In this document: positions 35,800 through 45,331 of the stretch, one piece after another
How the letters are laid out: each line of letters opens with the position of its first letter
How positions within the stretch are numbered: the stretch's first letter is position 1
Assembly: GCF_018130955.1 (NCBI RefSeq)
Contig: NZ_JAFCJM010000015.1
Coordinates: 62,001-126,000, forward strand
Length of the DNA: 64,000 nt
DNA from: Bradyrhizobium liaoningense
GTDB lineage: Bacteria; Pseudomonadota; Alphaproteobacteria; Rhizobiales; Xanthobacteraceae
Direction of reading: 5' to 3'
Notes under the pieces: model-generated
Databases searched by the model: none
Seen by the model: only the letters and a program-made list of their open reading frames with translations
Told to the model about the DNA's origin: nothing
Program-made: the position numbers and the translations under genes

Positions 35800-37548
35800 C
35801 TATTGCCCCGCCGCTTCCGCGCCACGGGTGCGGGGATCGGGCGCGCCGAGCGGACCGTTCGGCGTTACCGCGATCGAATTGGCCGATGTCTGGCCCATCG
35901 GCTCGACGACGAGATGGCCCATTGCCTTCAGCTCGGACAGCACGTCGTCGGGAAACCCCTTCTCGACGCGCACTTCGTCGGGCAGCCATTGGTGATGCAG
36001 GCGTGGTGCGGCGACCGCTGCCGCCACGTCCATCTTGTAATCGAGCACGTTGACGATCACCTGGAGCACGCTCGAGATGATGCGGCTGCCGCCGGGCGAG
36101 CCCGTGACCAGCACCGGCTTGCCATCCCTGAGCACGATGGTCGGCGACATCGAGGACAGCGGCCGTTTGCCGGGGCCGGGCAAATTGGCCTCGTAGCCGA
36201 CGAGGCCGTAGGCGTTGGACGTGCCGACCGCGGCGGTGAAATCATCGAGCTCGTTGTTGAGCAGCACACCGGTGCCCTCGGCAACGAGGCCAACGCCGTA
36301 GCTGAAGTTGAGCGTGTAGGTGTTGCTCACCGCATTGCCGCGGCCGTCGACGATGGAGTAATGCGTGGTGTTGCTGCCTTCGCGGAGCGGCGCCGCGGCC
36401 GCGACGATCTCGCGCGCCGGCGTGGCGCTATCGACCTTGATGCCGTCGCGCAGCCTGCCCGCATAGTCCTTCGCGATCAGGGTCTGGATCGGCGCCTTGA
36501 CGTAAGCGGGATCGCCGAGATAGCGGGCGCGGTCCGCATAGGCACGTTTCATCGCCTCGATCAACAGGTGCAGCGACGGCGCCGAGCCCTGCTTCAGGTC
36601 GGAGAGTGGAAAGCCTTCCAGAATGTTGAGCGTCTCCACCAGCACCACGCCGCCGGACGACGGCTGCGGCATCGAGACGATGTCGTAGCCGCGATAGGTT
36701 CCGCGCACGGGTTCGCGGACCACGGCACGGTACGATCTGAGATCGTCCGGCGTCATGATGCCGCCGGCGTCGCTCACGGCCTTGGCGAGCTTTTCCGCGA
36801 CCGGACCCTCGTAGAATCCGCGTGGCCCTTGCGCGGCAATGGTCATCAGTGTTTCCGCAAGGTCGCTTTGCACCAGACGATCATCCTCGCGGAGCGGCGT
36901 GCCGTCCGGCCGCGAGAAGATTTTTGCAGAGGAAGGAAAGCGGGCCAGCCGCCTATGCCAGCTCGGCAAGGTGTCGGCGATGTCATCGCCGATGACAAAG
37001 CCGTCGCGCGCCAGCGCGATCGCCGGTTGCAGCAAGTCAGCCAGCGTGAACTGGCCCGAGCCGTATTTCTCCAGCGCCAGCGCCAGTCCGGCAACCGTAC
37101 CAGGCACACCGATGCCGAGTGCCGAATCGCGCGATTTGGCGATGTCGGGCTTGCCGTCGTCGCCAAGGAAGATGTTTGCCGTGGTCGCGGCCGGTGCGGT
37201 CTCGCGATAGTCGATCGCGACGGCTTCCTTGCGCTCCGTCGAGTGGATCACCATGAAGCCGCCGCCGCCGATATTGCCGGCGCGCGGATAGGTGACGGCC
37301 ATGGCAAAGCCGGTGGCGACGGCAGCATCCACGGCGTTGCCGCCCCGCCGCAGGATATCGGCGCCTACCTGGGCCGATATCTTCTCCTGCGCCACCACCA
37401 TGCCATGTTCGGCACTGACGGCGTGGACCGAGTCGAGCGAAGGGGGTACATAGACGCGCCGCTCTTGCGCGGTGGTGGGCAGGACTCCCGCAAGCAGAAT
37501 CGCGATCGTCGCGAGGAATATCCGCCGTGTTGTATAAGACGATATCAT
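35800..37548 (-). CDS. ggt: Gamma-glutamyltransferase
   Basis: A 582-residue exported autoprocessing enzyme that transfers or hydrolyses the gamma-glutamyl group of glutathione. A signal peptide ends TTAQE. Large-subunit motifs include DAAVATGFAMAVTYP and GGGGFMVIH. The autocatalytic cleavage and nucleophile is the first Thr in NTTHYSIVD, about T394. GGSRIISSVLQV and the final SANSIAV complete the small subunit. Start is the ATG at 37548 (a GTG immediately precedes it), with GCGGAAG upstream. Confidence 0.95.
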   Translation of the reverse strand: MISSYTTRRIFLATIAILLAGVLPTTAQERRVYVPPSLDSVHAVSAEHGMVVAQEKISAQVGADILRRGGNAVDAAVATGFAMAVTYPRAGNIGGGGFMVIHSTERKEAVAIDYRETAPAATTANIFLGDDGKPDIAKSRDSALGIGVPGTVAGLALALEKYGSGQFTLADLLQPAIALARDGFVIGDDIADTLPSWHRRLARFPSSAKIFSRPDGTPLREDDRLVQSDLAETLMTIAAQGPRGFYEGPVAEKLAKAVSDAGGIMTPDDLRSYRAVVREPVRGTYRGYDIVSMPQPSSGGVVLVETLNILEGFPLSDLKQGSAPSLHLLIEAMKRAYADRARYLGDPAYVKAPIQTLIAKDYAGRLRDGIKVDSATPAREIVAAAAPLREGSNTTHYSIVDGRGNAVSNTYTLNFSYGVGLVAEGTGVLLNNELDDFTAAVGTSNAYGLVGYEANLPGPGKRPLSSMSPTIVLRDGKPVLVTGSPGGSRIISSVLQVIVNVLDYKMDVAAAVAAPRLHHQWLPDEVRVEKGFPDDVLSELKAMGHLVVEPMGQTSANSIAVTPNGPLGAPDPRTRGAEAAGQ

Positions 37549-37651
37549 CACACTTCCGCCGTGCCTTCAGGCCAATCCCACAGTATCTCCTTGATGCTAT
37601 ACGGTTTGCGCCAAGTCGGGCAAAACGCCTGTTCGTGATAAGGAATTGACG

Positions 37652-39031
37652 ATGACGACGATCGCCACAGAGGTGGGCATGGTGCGGCGGACTTATCCGT
37701 CGCGTGCCGCCGTCGTCAGCTGGATCTTCTTCGATTGGGCCGCGCAGCCCTACTTCACGCTGATCACGACCTTCGTTTTCGCGCCCTATTTCGCCACCAA
37801 TATCGCTCCGGATCCCGCGACCGGGCAGTCGCTGTGGGGATTTGCGATGGCGGCCGCCGGCATGGCCATCGCGCTCCTGTCGCCGGTGCTCGGGGCGATT
37901 GCGGACGCCGCCGGTCGCCGCAAGCCGTGGATTGCCGCATTCGGCGCCATGCTGGTGATCGGTTCCTGCACGATGTGGATCGGCAAGCCGGGCGATGTCG
38001 GCATCATCCCGCCGCTGCTCACGGCGCTCGCGCTCGCGAGCGTCGGCGCGGAGTTCGCCACCGTCTTCAACAACGCGATGATGCCGACCCTGGTGCCGCC
38101 GGAGCGGATCGGCCGGCTCTCGGGCAACGGCTGGGCCACTGGCTATGTCGGCGGCATCGTCAGTCTGATCATCGTGCTCGGCTTCCTCGCCGCCAATCCC
38201 GAGACCGGCCGCACGCTGCTCGGCTTCACGCCGCTGTTCGGGCTCGATCCTGCCTCGCATCAGGGCGATCGCATCACCGGACCTCTGACCGCGCTCTGGT
38301 TCGTCGTCTTCGTGACGCCGATGTTCCTGTTCACGCCTGACTATCCGGCCAAGCGCCCGGTACGCGAGGCTTTGCGGCAGGGCCTGTCGGAGCTGAAGCA
38401 ATCGCTGGCCGAGCTGCCTAAGCGGAAATCGCTCGCGGCATTCCTGCTCGCCAACATGATCTACACCGACGGGCTGGTATCGCTGTTCGCCTTCGGCGGT
38501 ATCTACGCGGCCGGCACCTTTGGCTGGCACACGATCCAGATCGGCACGTTTGGCATCATGCTCGCGATCGCCGGCACGTTCGGCGCCTGGCTCGGCGGCA
38601 AGCTGGATGATTCCTTGGGGCCCAAGCGCGTGATCGCCGGCAGCATGCTGATCCTGCTGCTGTCGCTGGCGGCGATCCTGCTCGTCGACAAGGACAGCGT
38701 CCTGTTCGTCACGGTTGCGCCGCCCGTGCCCGGTGGCCCTCTGTTCTCGGGCGCGGCCGAACGCGCCTATCTCGTGCTCGGTTGCCTGATCGGAGCCGCC
38801 GGAGGCCCCTTGCAGGCGGCCTCGCGCACCATGCTGATCCGCCTCGCACCGAAGGATCGCATCGCCCAGTATTTTGGCCTGTTCGCGCTGACCGGCAAGG
38901 TGACGTCCTTTGTCGGCCCGCTCCTGATCGGCGCGATCACGGCCGCAACCGCCAGCCAGAAGGCCGGCATGGCGGTGCTGGTGGTGTTTTTCGTCGCGGG
39001 GCTCGCGCTGTTGATGCGGGTGCGGGACTGA
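37652..39031 (+). CDS. MFS transporter, UMF1 family
   Basis: A 459-residue twelve-helix transporter related to the UMF1 (Atg22-like) group. SWIFFDWAAQPYFTLI is the characteristic beginning, GAIADAAGRRKPW is the MFS loop 2-3 motif, and LAPKDRIAQYFGLFALTGKV is a family signature in the second half. Atg22 exports amino acids from yeast vacuoles; the bacterial substrate is unknown. AAGGA lies 7 nt before the ATG. Confidence 0.9.
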   Translation: MTTIATEVGMVRRTYPSRAAVVSWIFFDWAAQPYFTLITTFVFAPYFATNIAPDPATGQSLWGFAMAAAGMAIALLSPVLGAIADAAGRRKPWIAAFGAMLVIGSCTMWIGKPGDVGIIPPLLTALALASVGAEFATVFNNAMMPTLVPPERIGRLSGNGWATGYVGGIVSLIIVLGFLAANPETGRTLLGFTPLFGLDPASHQGDRITGPLTALWFVVFVTPMFLFTPDYPAKRPVREALRQGLSELKQSLAELPKRKSLAAFLLANMIYTDGLVSLFAFGGIYAAGTFGWHTIQIGTFGIMLAIAGTFGAWLGGKLDDSLGPKRVIAGSMLILLLSLAAILLVDKDSVLFVTVAPPVPGGPLFSGAAERAYLVLGCLIGAAGGPLQAASRTMLIRLAPKDRIAQYFGLFALTGKVTSFVGPLLIGAITAATASQKAGMAVLVVFFVAGLALLMRVRD

Positions 39032-39033
39032 TC

Positions 39034-39234
39034 ATGTCAGGCGCCCGGCTGCGGATTTGCCTGCTGATCGCCAACCTTGGCGCGGTAGCAGGCATTGCTT
39101 CGACCTTCATCTCGGCACTTCGCGGCGTTCACCGCTTCCCGATCGAAGCGGCGATCTATGTTGCCGTTTTGCTTGTCCTGTTGCTTTCGAACGCCGCCTA
39201 TATCTGGCGGCAGCGTCGTTCGCCGCAGGATTAA
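39034..39234 (+). CDS. Small two-helix membrane protein
   Basis: A 66-residue protein with two hydrophobic segments (residues 7-28 and 38-57) and a basic end (WRQRRSPQD). It starts 2 nt after the MFS stop, so it is probably translated together with that transporter. Its stop overlaps the purH stop by 3 nt on the opposite strand. No family is recognised; the tight spacing argues for a real gene. Confidence 0.65.
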   Translation: MSGARLRICLLIANLGAVAGIASTFISALRGVHRFPIEAAIYVAVLLVLLLSNAAYIWRQRRSPQD

Positions 39235-40823
39235 TGCCGGAAATGCCGCGTGCCCGTGAAGACCATGGCGATGCCGTGCTCGTCGGCGGCCTTGATCACC
39301 TCGTCGTCGCGCATGGAGCCGCCGGGCTGCACCACGGCGGTGGCGCCGGCCTCGATGCAGGCGAGCATGCCGTCGGCGAACGGGAAGAACGCATCTGACG
39401 CCACGACCGAGCCCTTGGTCAGCGGCTCCGCGAGCTTCAGTTCGTTGGCCGCATCCAGGGCTTTGCGTGCCGCGATCCGCGCCGAATCCACCCGGCTCAT
39501 CTGGCCCGCGCCGATACCGACGGTGGCGAGGTCCTTGGCGTAGATGATGGTGTTGGACTTGACGTGCTTTGCGACCCGGAACGCGAATTTCAGGTCGCGC
39601 ATTTCGGCGTCGGTCGGCGCGCGCTTGGTCACCACCTTGAAGGTCATGTCGTCGACCACGGCGTTGTCGCGGCTCTGCACCAGCAGGCCGCCGGCCACCG
39701 TCTTCGCGGTGAAGCCGGCCGCGCGCGGATCGGGTAGGGCGCCGGCCAACAGGAGACGAAGATTCTTGCGCGCGCCGATGATGGCGATCGCCTCCTCGCT
39801 GGCATCGGGCGCGATGATCACCTCGGTGAAGATCTTCGTGATCTCGCGCGCGGTGTCCGCGTCGAGCGCGCGGTTCATCGCGATGATGCCGCCGAAGGCG
39901 GAGGTCGAGTCGCAGGCGAGCGCCCGGCGATAAGCGCTGACGAGGTCGGGACCCTCAGCGACGCCGCAAGGGTTGGCATGCTTGACGATGACACAGGCCG
40001 CGGTGCGCTTGGCGTCGAACTCGCCGATGCACTCATAGGCCGCGTCGGTGTCGTTGATGTTGTTGTAGGACAGCTCCTTGCCCTGCAACTGGCGCGCGGT
40101 GGAGACGCCCGGGCGCTTGTCCGGCAGCGCATAGAACGCCGCGGTCTGATGCGGGTTCTCGCCGTAGCGCAGCGCCTGGATCAGGCGGCCGCCGAAGGCG
40201 CGGAAATCGGGCGCATCGATCTCGAGCTGACGCGCAAACCAGTTCGAGATCGCGGCATCGTAGGCGCCGGTGCGTGCATAGGCCTTCGCGGCGAGGCGAC
40301 GGCGCAGCTTCAGCGTGGTCGCGCCATCGTTGGCGGCGAGCTCGTCGAGCACCGCCTGATAGTCCTGCGCCTCGACCACGACGGCGACATCATCATGGTT
40401 CTTCGCGGCGGCGCGGATCATCGCGGGGCCGCCGATGTCGATGTTCTCGATGCACTCCTCGAAGCCGGCGCCTTTGTCCACGGTCGCCTCGAACGGATAG
40501 AGGTTGACCACGAGCAGGTCGATCGGCGCGATGCCATGCGTCTTCATAGCGGAGGCGTGCTCGGCATTGTCGCGGATCGCGAGCAGGCCGCCATGCACCT
40601 TCGGATGCAGCGTCTTGACGCGGCCGTCCATCATCTCGGGGAAGCCGGTCAGCTCCGAGACGTCCTTCACCTTGAGGCCGGCGGCGGCGATCGCCTTGGC
40701 GGTGCCGCCGGTCGAAACCAGCTCGACGCCATGCGCAGCAAGCGCTTTGGCAAACTCGATCAGGCCGGTCTTGTCGGAAACGGAGAGAAGGGCGCGGGTG
40801 ACGCGGCGGGGATGGTCAGTCAT
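39231..40823 (-). CDS. purH: Bifunctional AICAR formyltransferase/IMP cyclohydrolase
   Basis: A 530-residue enzyme that catalyses the last two steps of IMP synthesis. The N-terminal cyclohydrolase half has [21 protein letters not shown] and [14 protein letters not shown]. The formyltransferase half has [25 protein letters not shown] and DAFFPFADG. The ATG at 40823 follows AGAGG; a TTG two codons before is unlikely. It is the third gene of the rsmB-heparinase-purH series. Confidence 0.97.
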   Translation of the reverse strand: MTDHPRRVTRALLSVSDKTGLIEFAKALAAHGVELVSTGGTAKAIAAAGLKVKDVSELTGFPEMMDGRVKTLHPKVHGGLLAIRDNAEHASAMKTHGIAPIDLLVVNLYPFEATVDKGAGFEECIENIDIGGPAMIRAAAKNHDDVAVVVEAQDYQAVLDELAANDGATTLKLRRRLAAKAYARTGAYDAAISNWFARQLEIDAPDFRAFGGRLIQALRYGENPHQTAAFYALPDKRPGVSTARQLQGKELSYNNINDTDAAYECIGEFDAKRTAACVIVKHANPCGVAEGPDLVSAYRRALACDSTSAFGGIIAMNRALDADTAREITKIFTEVIIAPDASEEAIAIIGARKNLRLLLAGALPDPRAAGFTAKTVAGGLLVQSRDNAVVDDMTFKVVTKRAPTDAEMRDLKFAFRVAKHVKSNTIIYAKDLATVGIGAGQMSRVDSARIAARKALDAANELKLAEPLTKGSVVASDAFFPFADGMLACIEAGATAVVQPGGSMRDDEVIKAADEHGIAMVFTGTRHFRH

Positions 40824-40988
40824 GAGCAAGATCCTCTGTTCAGGGAGTCCCTATGCCCAGGCGCGCGGCAGATGTGTCCCGCGCTTCCCGATGGTGCTCC
40901 ATCCAAGGTCGCCAGTCGCGCGAGCGAGGGCTCGTTAGCAGTTTTCGGCGCGCTTCACAACGACCAGCTATGCCTGAACCACATGCAT

Positions 40989-42746
40989 CTACAGCGGAAG
41001 TTCCGGCTCGCGGCGCGCGTTGCGGCGGGCATTGGTGACCGTGGGCGAGGCGGTGGAGCGGACAAAGCTCCAGCGGATCGAGGGAGCCTGGCGGGCGTCC
41101 TGCCGGATCACGATCTGGGCGGTGCGGCGGGGGCCGTCATTGCCGGCCAGGAACACGCTGTCCTCGAGGTCGACCTTGTCGTCGAGCGCCTCGAAGGTCC
41201 AGACGTCGCGGTTCGGCAGCACAAGCATGACGCCGCGGGCATCCGACAGGCGGCTCGCCTTCACCGCCGGGTGCAAATGGAAGCGCAGCGCGAAATCGGC
41301 GTTGGCGCCTTTGAGACGTCCGCCCTGCGGCGGCGACAGCGTGTCCTCGCCGTCGAGCCGCGTGCCATCATCGGCGACCATCACGACACGGCGATGGATC
41401 ACGCCGAATTTTGCGAGATAGCCGTCATGCGAGGCCGTGAGCAGCGTGCCGTTCTGCACGACCTCGCGATAGCTCTCCACTTCGGACGGCCCGCTGACGA
41501 CGGGCGCGCCGTGCAGCAGCTTCTTCATCGCCGACAATTCCACGAACTGGCACGACGAGGTGTCGTGATAGGTCAGCGTCGAATGCGCCGCAGTGCCGCG
41601 CGCAAAGGGTCGCCAATTGTCGCGGCCCGTCGTCGGCATGCCGCAATTGGTCACGATGCGGCTGATGCCCGATGACAGTTCGAAGGACAGGCAGCCGGCA
41701 TGCGCGTCGTGGCTGACATTGGCCGGTGGCGGCGCACCGGTGTCCATGATCAGCGTCAACTGTCCGGCGTCGAGCCGCTGGAAGCCGGCATGCGGCATGT
41801 TCGCCATCGGCGCGCCGTGGGTGTCGTCATAGGCGAGCAGGGTGGCAAGCAGATCCGACGGCGTCGCACTCATGCCGTTGAACAGCGCGAAATTGCCGTC
41901 GCCGTGCCGGAAGAAGCGCAGCATCGGCATCATGCGGTCGATCGCGTTGAGCAACGCGGGCGGTGGGGCGATGTTGCGCGCGGCAAAGGTCTGCCGCAGC
42001 GGCAGCAGGTCGATCAACAGTTCGATCAGCGCGCCCGGATTGCGGGAGACGTGCCCGCCGTCCGGCAGGATCTGACGCTGCAGCTCGTCCGAGAGTTTTC
42101 GCGAGGCGCTGCGGATGTGACGCGCCTGGTTGGCCAGGCACAGCGCGGCGTAGCACAGCGCCATCAGCACCTGGAGCCGCGGCACCCCGTCCGGGATGTC
42201 GACCATGGTGTAGCGGAGATAACGAATCTCGCGCGCAAGGCCGCGCAGGTAACGGCGATAGAATTTGTTGTCGGTATCGCCGAGCACCAGCGGCGCTTGC
42301 GAGAGAAGCGAGATCACGCGACGCGCCAGCACGTCGGCACGGCGGGCGACCGGACGGCGCTTGTTGGCCGGGTTGGAGATCCAGTCCTCGACCAGAGCGC
42401 GCGCGTTGGCCCGTGTCAGTGCGGTGTCGGCGGCACGCAGATGGCGCAGCCAGCCGAAGCCGAGCAGCGCGACCTCCCAATCCTCCGACGGCGGCTCGAG
42501 ATCGAAGATCGAGCGGCCATGGCAATTGACGATCTTTCCGGCGAAGACGAAGCGGCCGGCGTAAATCTCCGCGGCTCGGGTGGCGTCCGCGGTGCGCAGA
42601 TCATGCGGCGCGATGATCAACCGATCGGTGCGTCCGGGCCAGAGTCGCGACACCGCGACCGATCCGCCGCTCGCGCGCGCAAGCACGTTCCGCGCGAAGC
42701 GGTTCATGACCAGCGTCGAGATGCGTCTGCGTTGAGCGACCGACAC
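40989..42746 (-). CDS. Heparinase II/III-family protein
   Basis: A 585-residue protein. An alpha-helical N-terminal half (LLGFGWLRHLRAA, RYLRGLAREIRYLRY) precedes a beta-sandwich with LIMDTGAPPPANVSHDAHAGCLSFELSS and HSTLTYHDTSS, the heparinase II/III C-terminal domain. It probably acts on an acidic polysaccharide, but its substrate is unknown. There is no clear signal peptide. The position between rsmB and purH is one I recognise from many alphaproteobacteria. Start is GTG. Confidence 0.88.
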   Translation of the reverse strand: MSVAQRRRISTLVMNRFARNVLARASGGSVAVSRLWPGRTDRLIIAPHDLRTADATRAAEIYAGRFVFAGKIVNCHGRSIFDLEPPSEDWEVALLGFGWLRHLRAADTALTRANARALVEDWISNPANKRRPVARRADVLARRVISLLSQAPLVLGDTDNKFYRRYLRGLAREIRYLRYTMVDIPDGVPRLQVLMALCYAALCLANQARHIRSASRKLSDELQRQILPDGGHVSRNPGALIELLIDLLPLRQTFAARNIAPPPALLNAIDRMMPMLRFFRHGDGNFALFNGMSATPSDLLATLLAYDDTHGAPMANMPHAGFQRLDAGQLTLIMDTGAPPPANVSHDAHAGCLSFELSSGISRIVTNCGMPTTGRDNWRPFARGTAAHSTLTYHDTSSCQFVELSAMKKLLHGAPVVSGPSEVESYREVVQNGTLLTASHDGYLAKFGVIHRRVVMVADDGTRLDGEDTLSPPQGGRLKGANADFALRFHLHPAVKASRLSDARGVMLVLPNRDVWTFEALDDKVDLEDSVFLAGNDGPRRTAQIVIRQDARQAPSIRWSFVRSTASPTVTNARRNARREPELPL

Positions 42747-42863
42747 GCCTTGCCTTGAAGGGGGAGAGGATTCCGACGAATCCTTTTAATCCCAAAATCG
42801 GGCGCCTGACACCACCTTGAAACCGTACGAATCAGCGCCCCAGAAGCAAAAACCGGTGCAAAA

Positions 42864-44210
42864 TCAGGATTTAACCAGCCGGGCGGCAAAAAATCCGTCG
42901 AGCCCGCCGAGCCTCGGGTCGGTATGCGGCAGATGGCAGGGCAGGGTGCGCAGGTCACCGTCGGCAGTGATGATCTCGGACAGGCCCGCGACCTCGGACG
43001 CCGCGATCGGGACGCGGCGGAGCGTGGGCTCCGCGGCGAGCAGCGCTGATATCGCCTGCTCGCCCTCCTCGGGTTCCAGGGAGCAGGTGCAATAGACCAA
43101 CATGCCGCCTGACTTGAGCAGCGTGATGGATTTCCGCAGCAGCCGCTGCTGGAGCGCGGCCAGCGACGCGATGTCGGATTCCTGCCGCAGCCAGGCGACG
43201 TCGGGGTGGCGGCGAATCGTACCGGTCGAGGTGCATGGGGCGTCGATCAAAATGCCGTCGAACCCTTCGGCCGGCCCCTGCCATTCTACGGCATCGGCGA
43301 CCACGGTTTCCGCCTGGAGCATCAGCCGTGCGAGGTTTTCGCGTAGCCGCGCGACGCGGGCCGGCGAGCGGTCGATGGCCGTCACCCTGGCGCCGGCCTG
43401 TGCCAGTTGCGCGGTCTTGCCGCCGGGTGCCGCGCAGAGGTCGGCGATCGATTTTCCGGCGATGTCGCCGAAGAGATGCGCGGGCAATGCGGCGGCGGCG
43501 TCCTGCACCCACCATTGGCCGTCGCCGAATCCGGGCAGCATGGTCACCGAGCCGTGCAGCAGCGTGCGCACCGTTCCGGTCGGCAGCACCTCGCCATGCA
43601 GCCGGCTCGCCCATTGCGCGGCGTCCGATTTCACCGTGAGATCGAGCGAGGGTTCGTGGCCGAGCGCCTGTGCCATCTCGCGCGCAGTGGCCTCGCCATA
43701 ATGCGCGCTCCAGCGCGCCAGCAGCCAGGGCGGCAGGTCCAGCGATTGTGCGGCAACTTCATCGACCAGCGCCTTGCCCTCGCGCGCGCAGCGCCGCAGC
43801 ACGGCGTTGACGAGGCCGGCATAGCGCGCCGCGCGGCGATCGGATTGCACGAGGCGGACCGAGAGATCGACCGCGGCGTGATCGGGAACGTCCATCCAGA
43901 GGATCTGCGCGGCACCGATCAGCAGCGCGCTCTGCGCCCGCGGCGCATCGGAGGGAATCCCCTTGTCGAGCAACCGCGACAGCACGTGGCCGAGCGTTCC
44001 GAGCTTGCGCAAAATGGTCGCTACCAGGCGGCGCATCAGCGCGCGGTCGCGATCGGCGAGCGTCTTCAGTCCGGGATGGGCGCCGGCGCCGTCAAGCTGG
44101 TCATCCAGCGTGCGGTGCTTGTGCAGGACGCCGTCGACGATGTCGGCGGCGATACGTCGTGCCGCGAGACCGGGCACTTCAGTCGGTGGAGCGAAACGTT
44201 GAGGAGGCAT
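42864..44210 (-). CDS. rsmB: 16S rRNA m5C methyltransferase (RsmB type)
   Basis: A 448-residue RNA methyltransferase that would modify C967 of 16S rRNA. Residues 10-150 form a NusB-like domain. The catalytic domain has CAAPGGKTAQLA (SAM binding), DAPCTSTGTIRRHPDV, and CTCSLEPEEGEQ, the two cysteines being the nucleophile and leaving-group helper. The ATG at 44210 gives a family-like N-terminus (PPQRFAPP); the reading frame stays open upstream from a TTG but has no support. Confidence 0.92.
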   Translation of the reverse strand: MPPQRFAPPTEVPGLAARRIAADIVDGVLHKHRTLDDQLDGAGAHPGLKTLADRDRALMRRLVATILRKLGTLGHVLSRLLDKGIPSDAPRAQSALLIGAAQILWMDVPDHAAVDLSVRLVQSDRRAARYAGLVNAVLRRCAREGKALVDEVAAQSLDLPPWLLARWSAHYGEATAREMAQALGHEPSLDLTVKSDAAQWASRLHGEVLPTGTVRTLLHGSVTMLPGFGDGQWWVQDAAAALPAHLFGDIAGKSIADLCAAPGGKTAQLAQAGARVTAIDRSPARVARLRENLARLMLQAETVVADAVEWQGPAEGFDGILIDAPCTSTGTIRRHPDVAWLRQESDIASLAALQQRLLRKSITLLKSGGMLVYCTCSLEPEEGEQAISALLAAEPTLRRVPIAASEVAGLSEIITADGDLRTLPCHLPHTDPRLGGLDGFFAARLVKS

Positions 44211-44423
44211 GCGGACGTAAGGTTCTGAGCGAGCGGCAGTTCCGCCGCGGTCGGCGTATGCCTGATGATCCGCATCTGTGGCATGCGAATATGCCAAATG
44301 TAAGAATCGCCTCTGGTTTTTTCATCCGATCGTGACGACCTCTTGGACGGTCTCCTGGACCATCTGTTCGACGATCTCTTGGGGGATCGCGCGGAGCGCG
44401 GTCCTGGGGTAAAGAGCCTCTTG

Positions 44424-44633
44424 ATGAGCGACAATTCTTCTTCACCGGAACGAAAACCCTTGCCGCCGGCCGCCCAGCGGGCGCTGGCCGAGGCCGAAGC
44501 GCGCCGGAACGCCGCCGCGGCCGAAGCCGAAGCTCGAGACAAGGCGCGGCCGAAGGAAATGCAGGGACCGAAAGGGCCGGAGCCCACGCGCTACGGCGAC
44601 TGGGAACGCAAAGGCATCGCCTCGGACTTCTGA
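44424..44633 (+). CDS. DUF1674 / SdhAF4-type succinate dehydrogenase assembly factor
   Basis: A 69-residue, highly charged protein whose end, PTRYGDWERKGIASDF, is the hallmark of DUF1674/SdhAF4 (yeast Sdh8). These factors bind flavinated SdhA during complex II assembly. The N-terminal two-thirds are Ala/Glu-rich and helical. It diverges from rsmB, a conserved neighbour in related genomes. The 213-nt gap before it has no other clear element. Confidence 0.88.
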   Translation: MSDNSSSPERKPLPPAAQRALAEAEARRNAAAAEAEARDKARPKEMQGPKGPEPTRYGDWERKGIASDF

Positions 44634-44693
44634 GTCCGGGCTGTTGCTTGGCCCTCTCTTGCCGGTTCACCCGACTCAGTCCAGCGTCGGCAA

Positions 44694-45283
44694 ATGTCTC
44701 CTTACGATCGACCCAATTCCTATCGGCCGTCGTTTCGCGGTTCGCCTTTCGGCCGTCGTTTCGCAGGCCTTCTGCCGTGGATGTTCGTGGTCGGCATTGC
44801 GTTCGCCGTGGTGCTGACCTTTCGGCATGGGCTGAACTGGCCGTTGTCGCGGTCGGACAACGTCCGGGCGCAGGATGCCGCGATCGTCCTGCAACACGCC
44901 GGCAATCCTGACACGCGCCAGGCCGTGGATGTCATCCGCATCATCGACGGCGATACCTTTCTTGCTCGCCTGCATCAGCGCGACGGGCGCGATCTCGTCA
45001 CGCGGGTTCGCCTGCGCGGCATCGATGCGCCTGAATTGAAGGCCTCCTGCCAGGACGAGCTGACCAAAGCCGAGGCCGCGACCGACGCGTTGCGCGAGCT
45101 GCTCGGCCAAGGCGGTGTTGCTATCTACAACATCGGTCCGGACAAATATGAAGGGCGCGTCGTCGCCGACGTCGCAACCAGACGAACCGCCAATGTTCGC
45201 TGCTCGCGAGCGGCCATGTCCGCAGCTACAATGGCGGCCATCGCGACGGCTGGTGCGCGCGAGGCTGGCGATTCTGGCAATGA
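44694..45283 (+). pseudogene. Staphylococcal-nuclease-like protein with a frameshift
   Basis: The first 167 codons encode a membrane-anchored nuclease: a helix at residues 27-43, then VIRIIDGDTFLARL, TRVRLRGIDAPE with catalytic Arg/Asp/Glu, and DKYEGRVVAD with the second catalytic Arg. After ANV (near 45195) frame 0 becomes unrelated sequence. The next frame reads LLASGHVRSYNGGHRDGW and ends with a Trp-rich CARGWRFWQ and stop at 45281-45283, exactly what the family's C-terminus should be. One base seems missing around 45194-45198. A terminator begins just after that stop. It is a mutation, or a sequencing error. Confidence 0.82.
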
Positions 45284-45308
45284 AAAAGTCGCGTCGAAAC
45301 GCGGCTTT
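45284..45308 (+). terminator. Terminator after the nuclease gene
   Basis: Stem AGTCGCGT (45287-45294) with ACGCGGCT (45299-45306) around CGAA, with flanking A-run and TTTCC. It starts directly after the restored nuclease stop codon and before the convergent L,D-transpeptidase end. Confidence 0.65.
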
Positions 45309-45331
45309 CCTCTCTCAGCGGATCGGAGCGG

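Noticed and set aside
34328..35989. N-terminal extension of the serine hydrolase up to 35989
   Set aside because: The added 89 residues are Arg-rich and overlap the end of ggt; the signal-anchor helix begins at the ATG at 35722.
35734..38530. Long frames opposite ggt and the MFS gene (634 and 497 codons)
   Set aside because: Shadow composition; both real genes have complete family motifs.
40824..40988. ZTP riboswitch ahead of purH
   Set aside because: The short leader lacks the conserved GGCC and CUGGG-type elements of that class as far as I can read them.
39978..41675. 565-codon frame opposite purH and the heparinase gene
   Set aside because: Spans the intergenic gap of two clear genes on the other strand and shows no motif.
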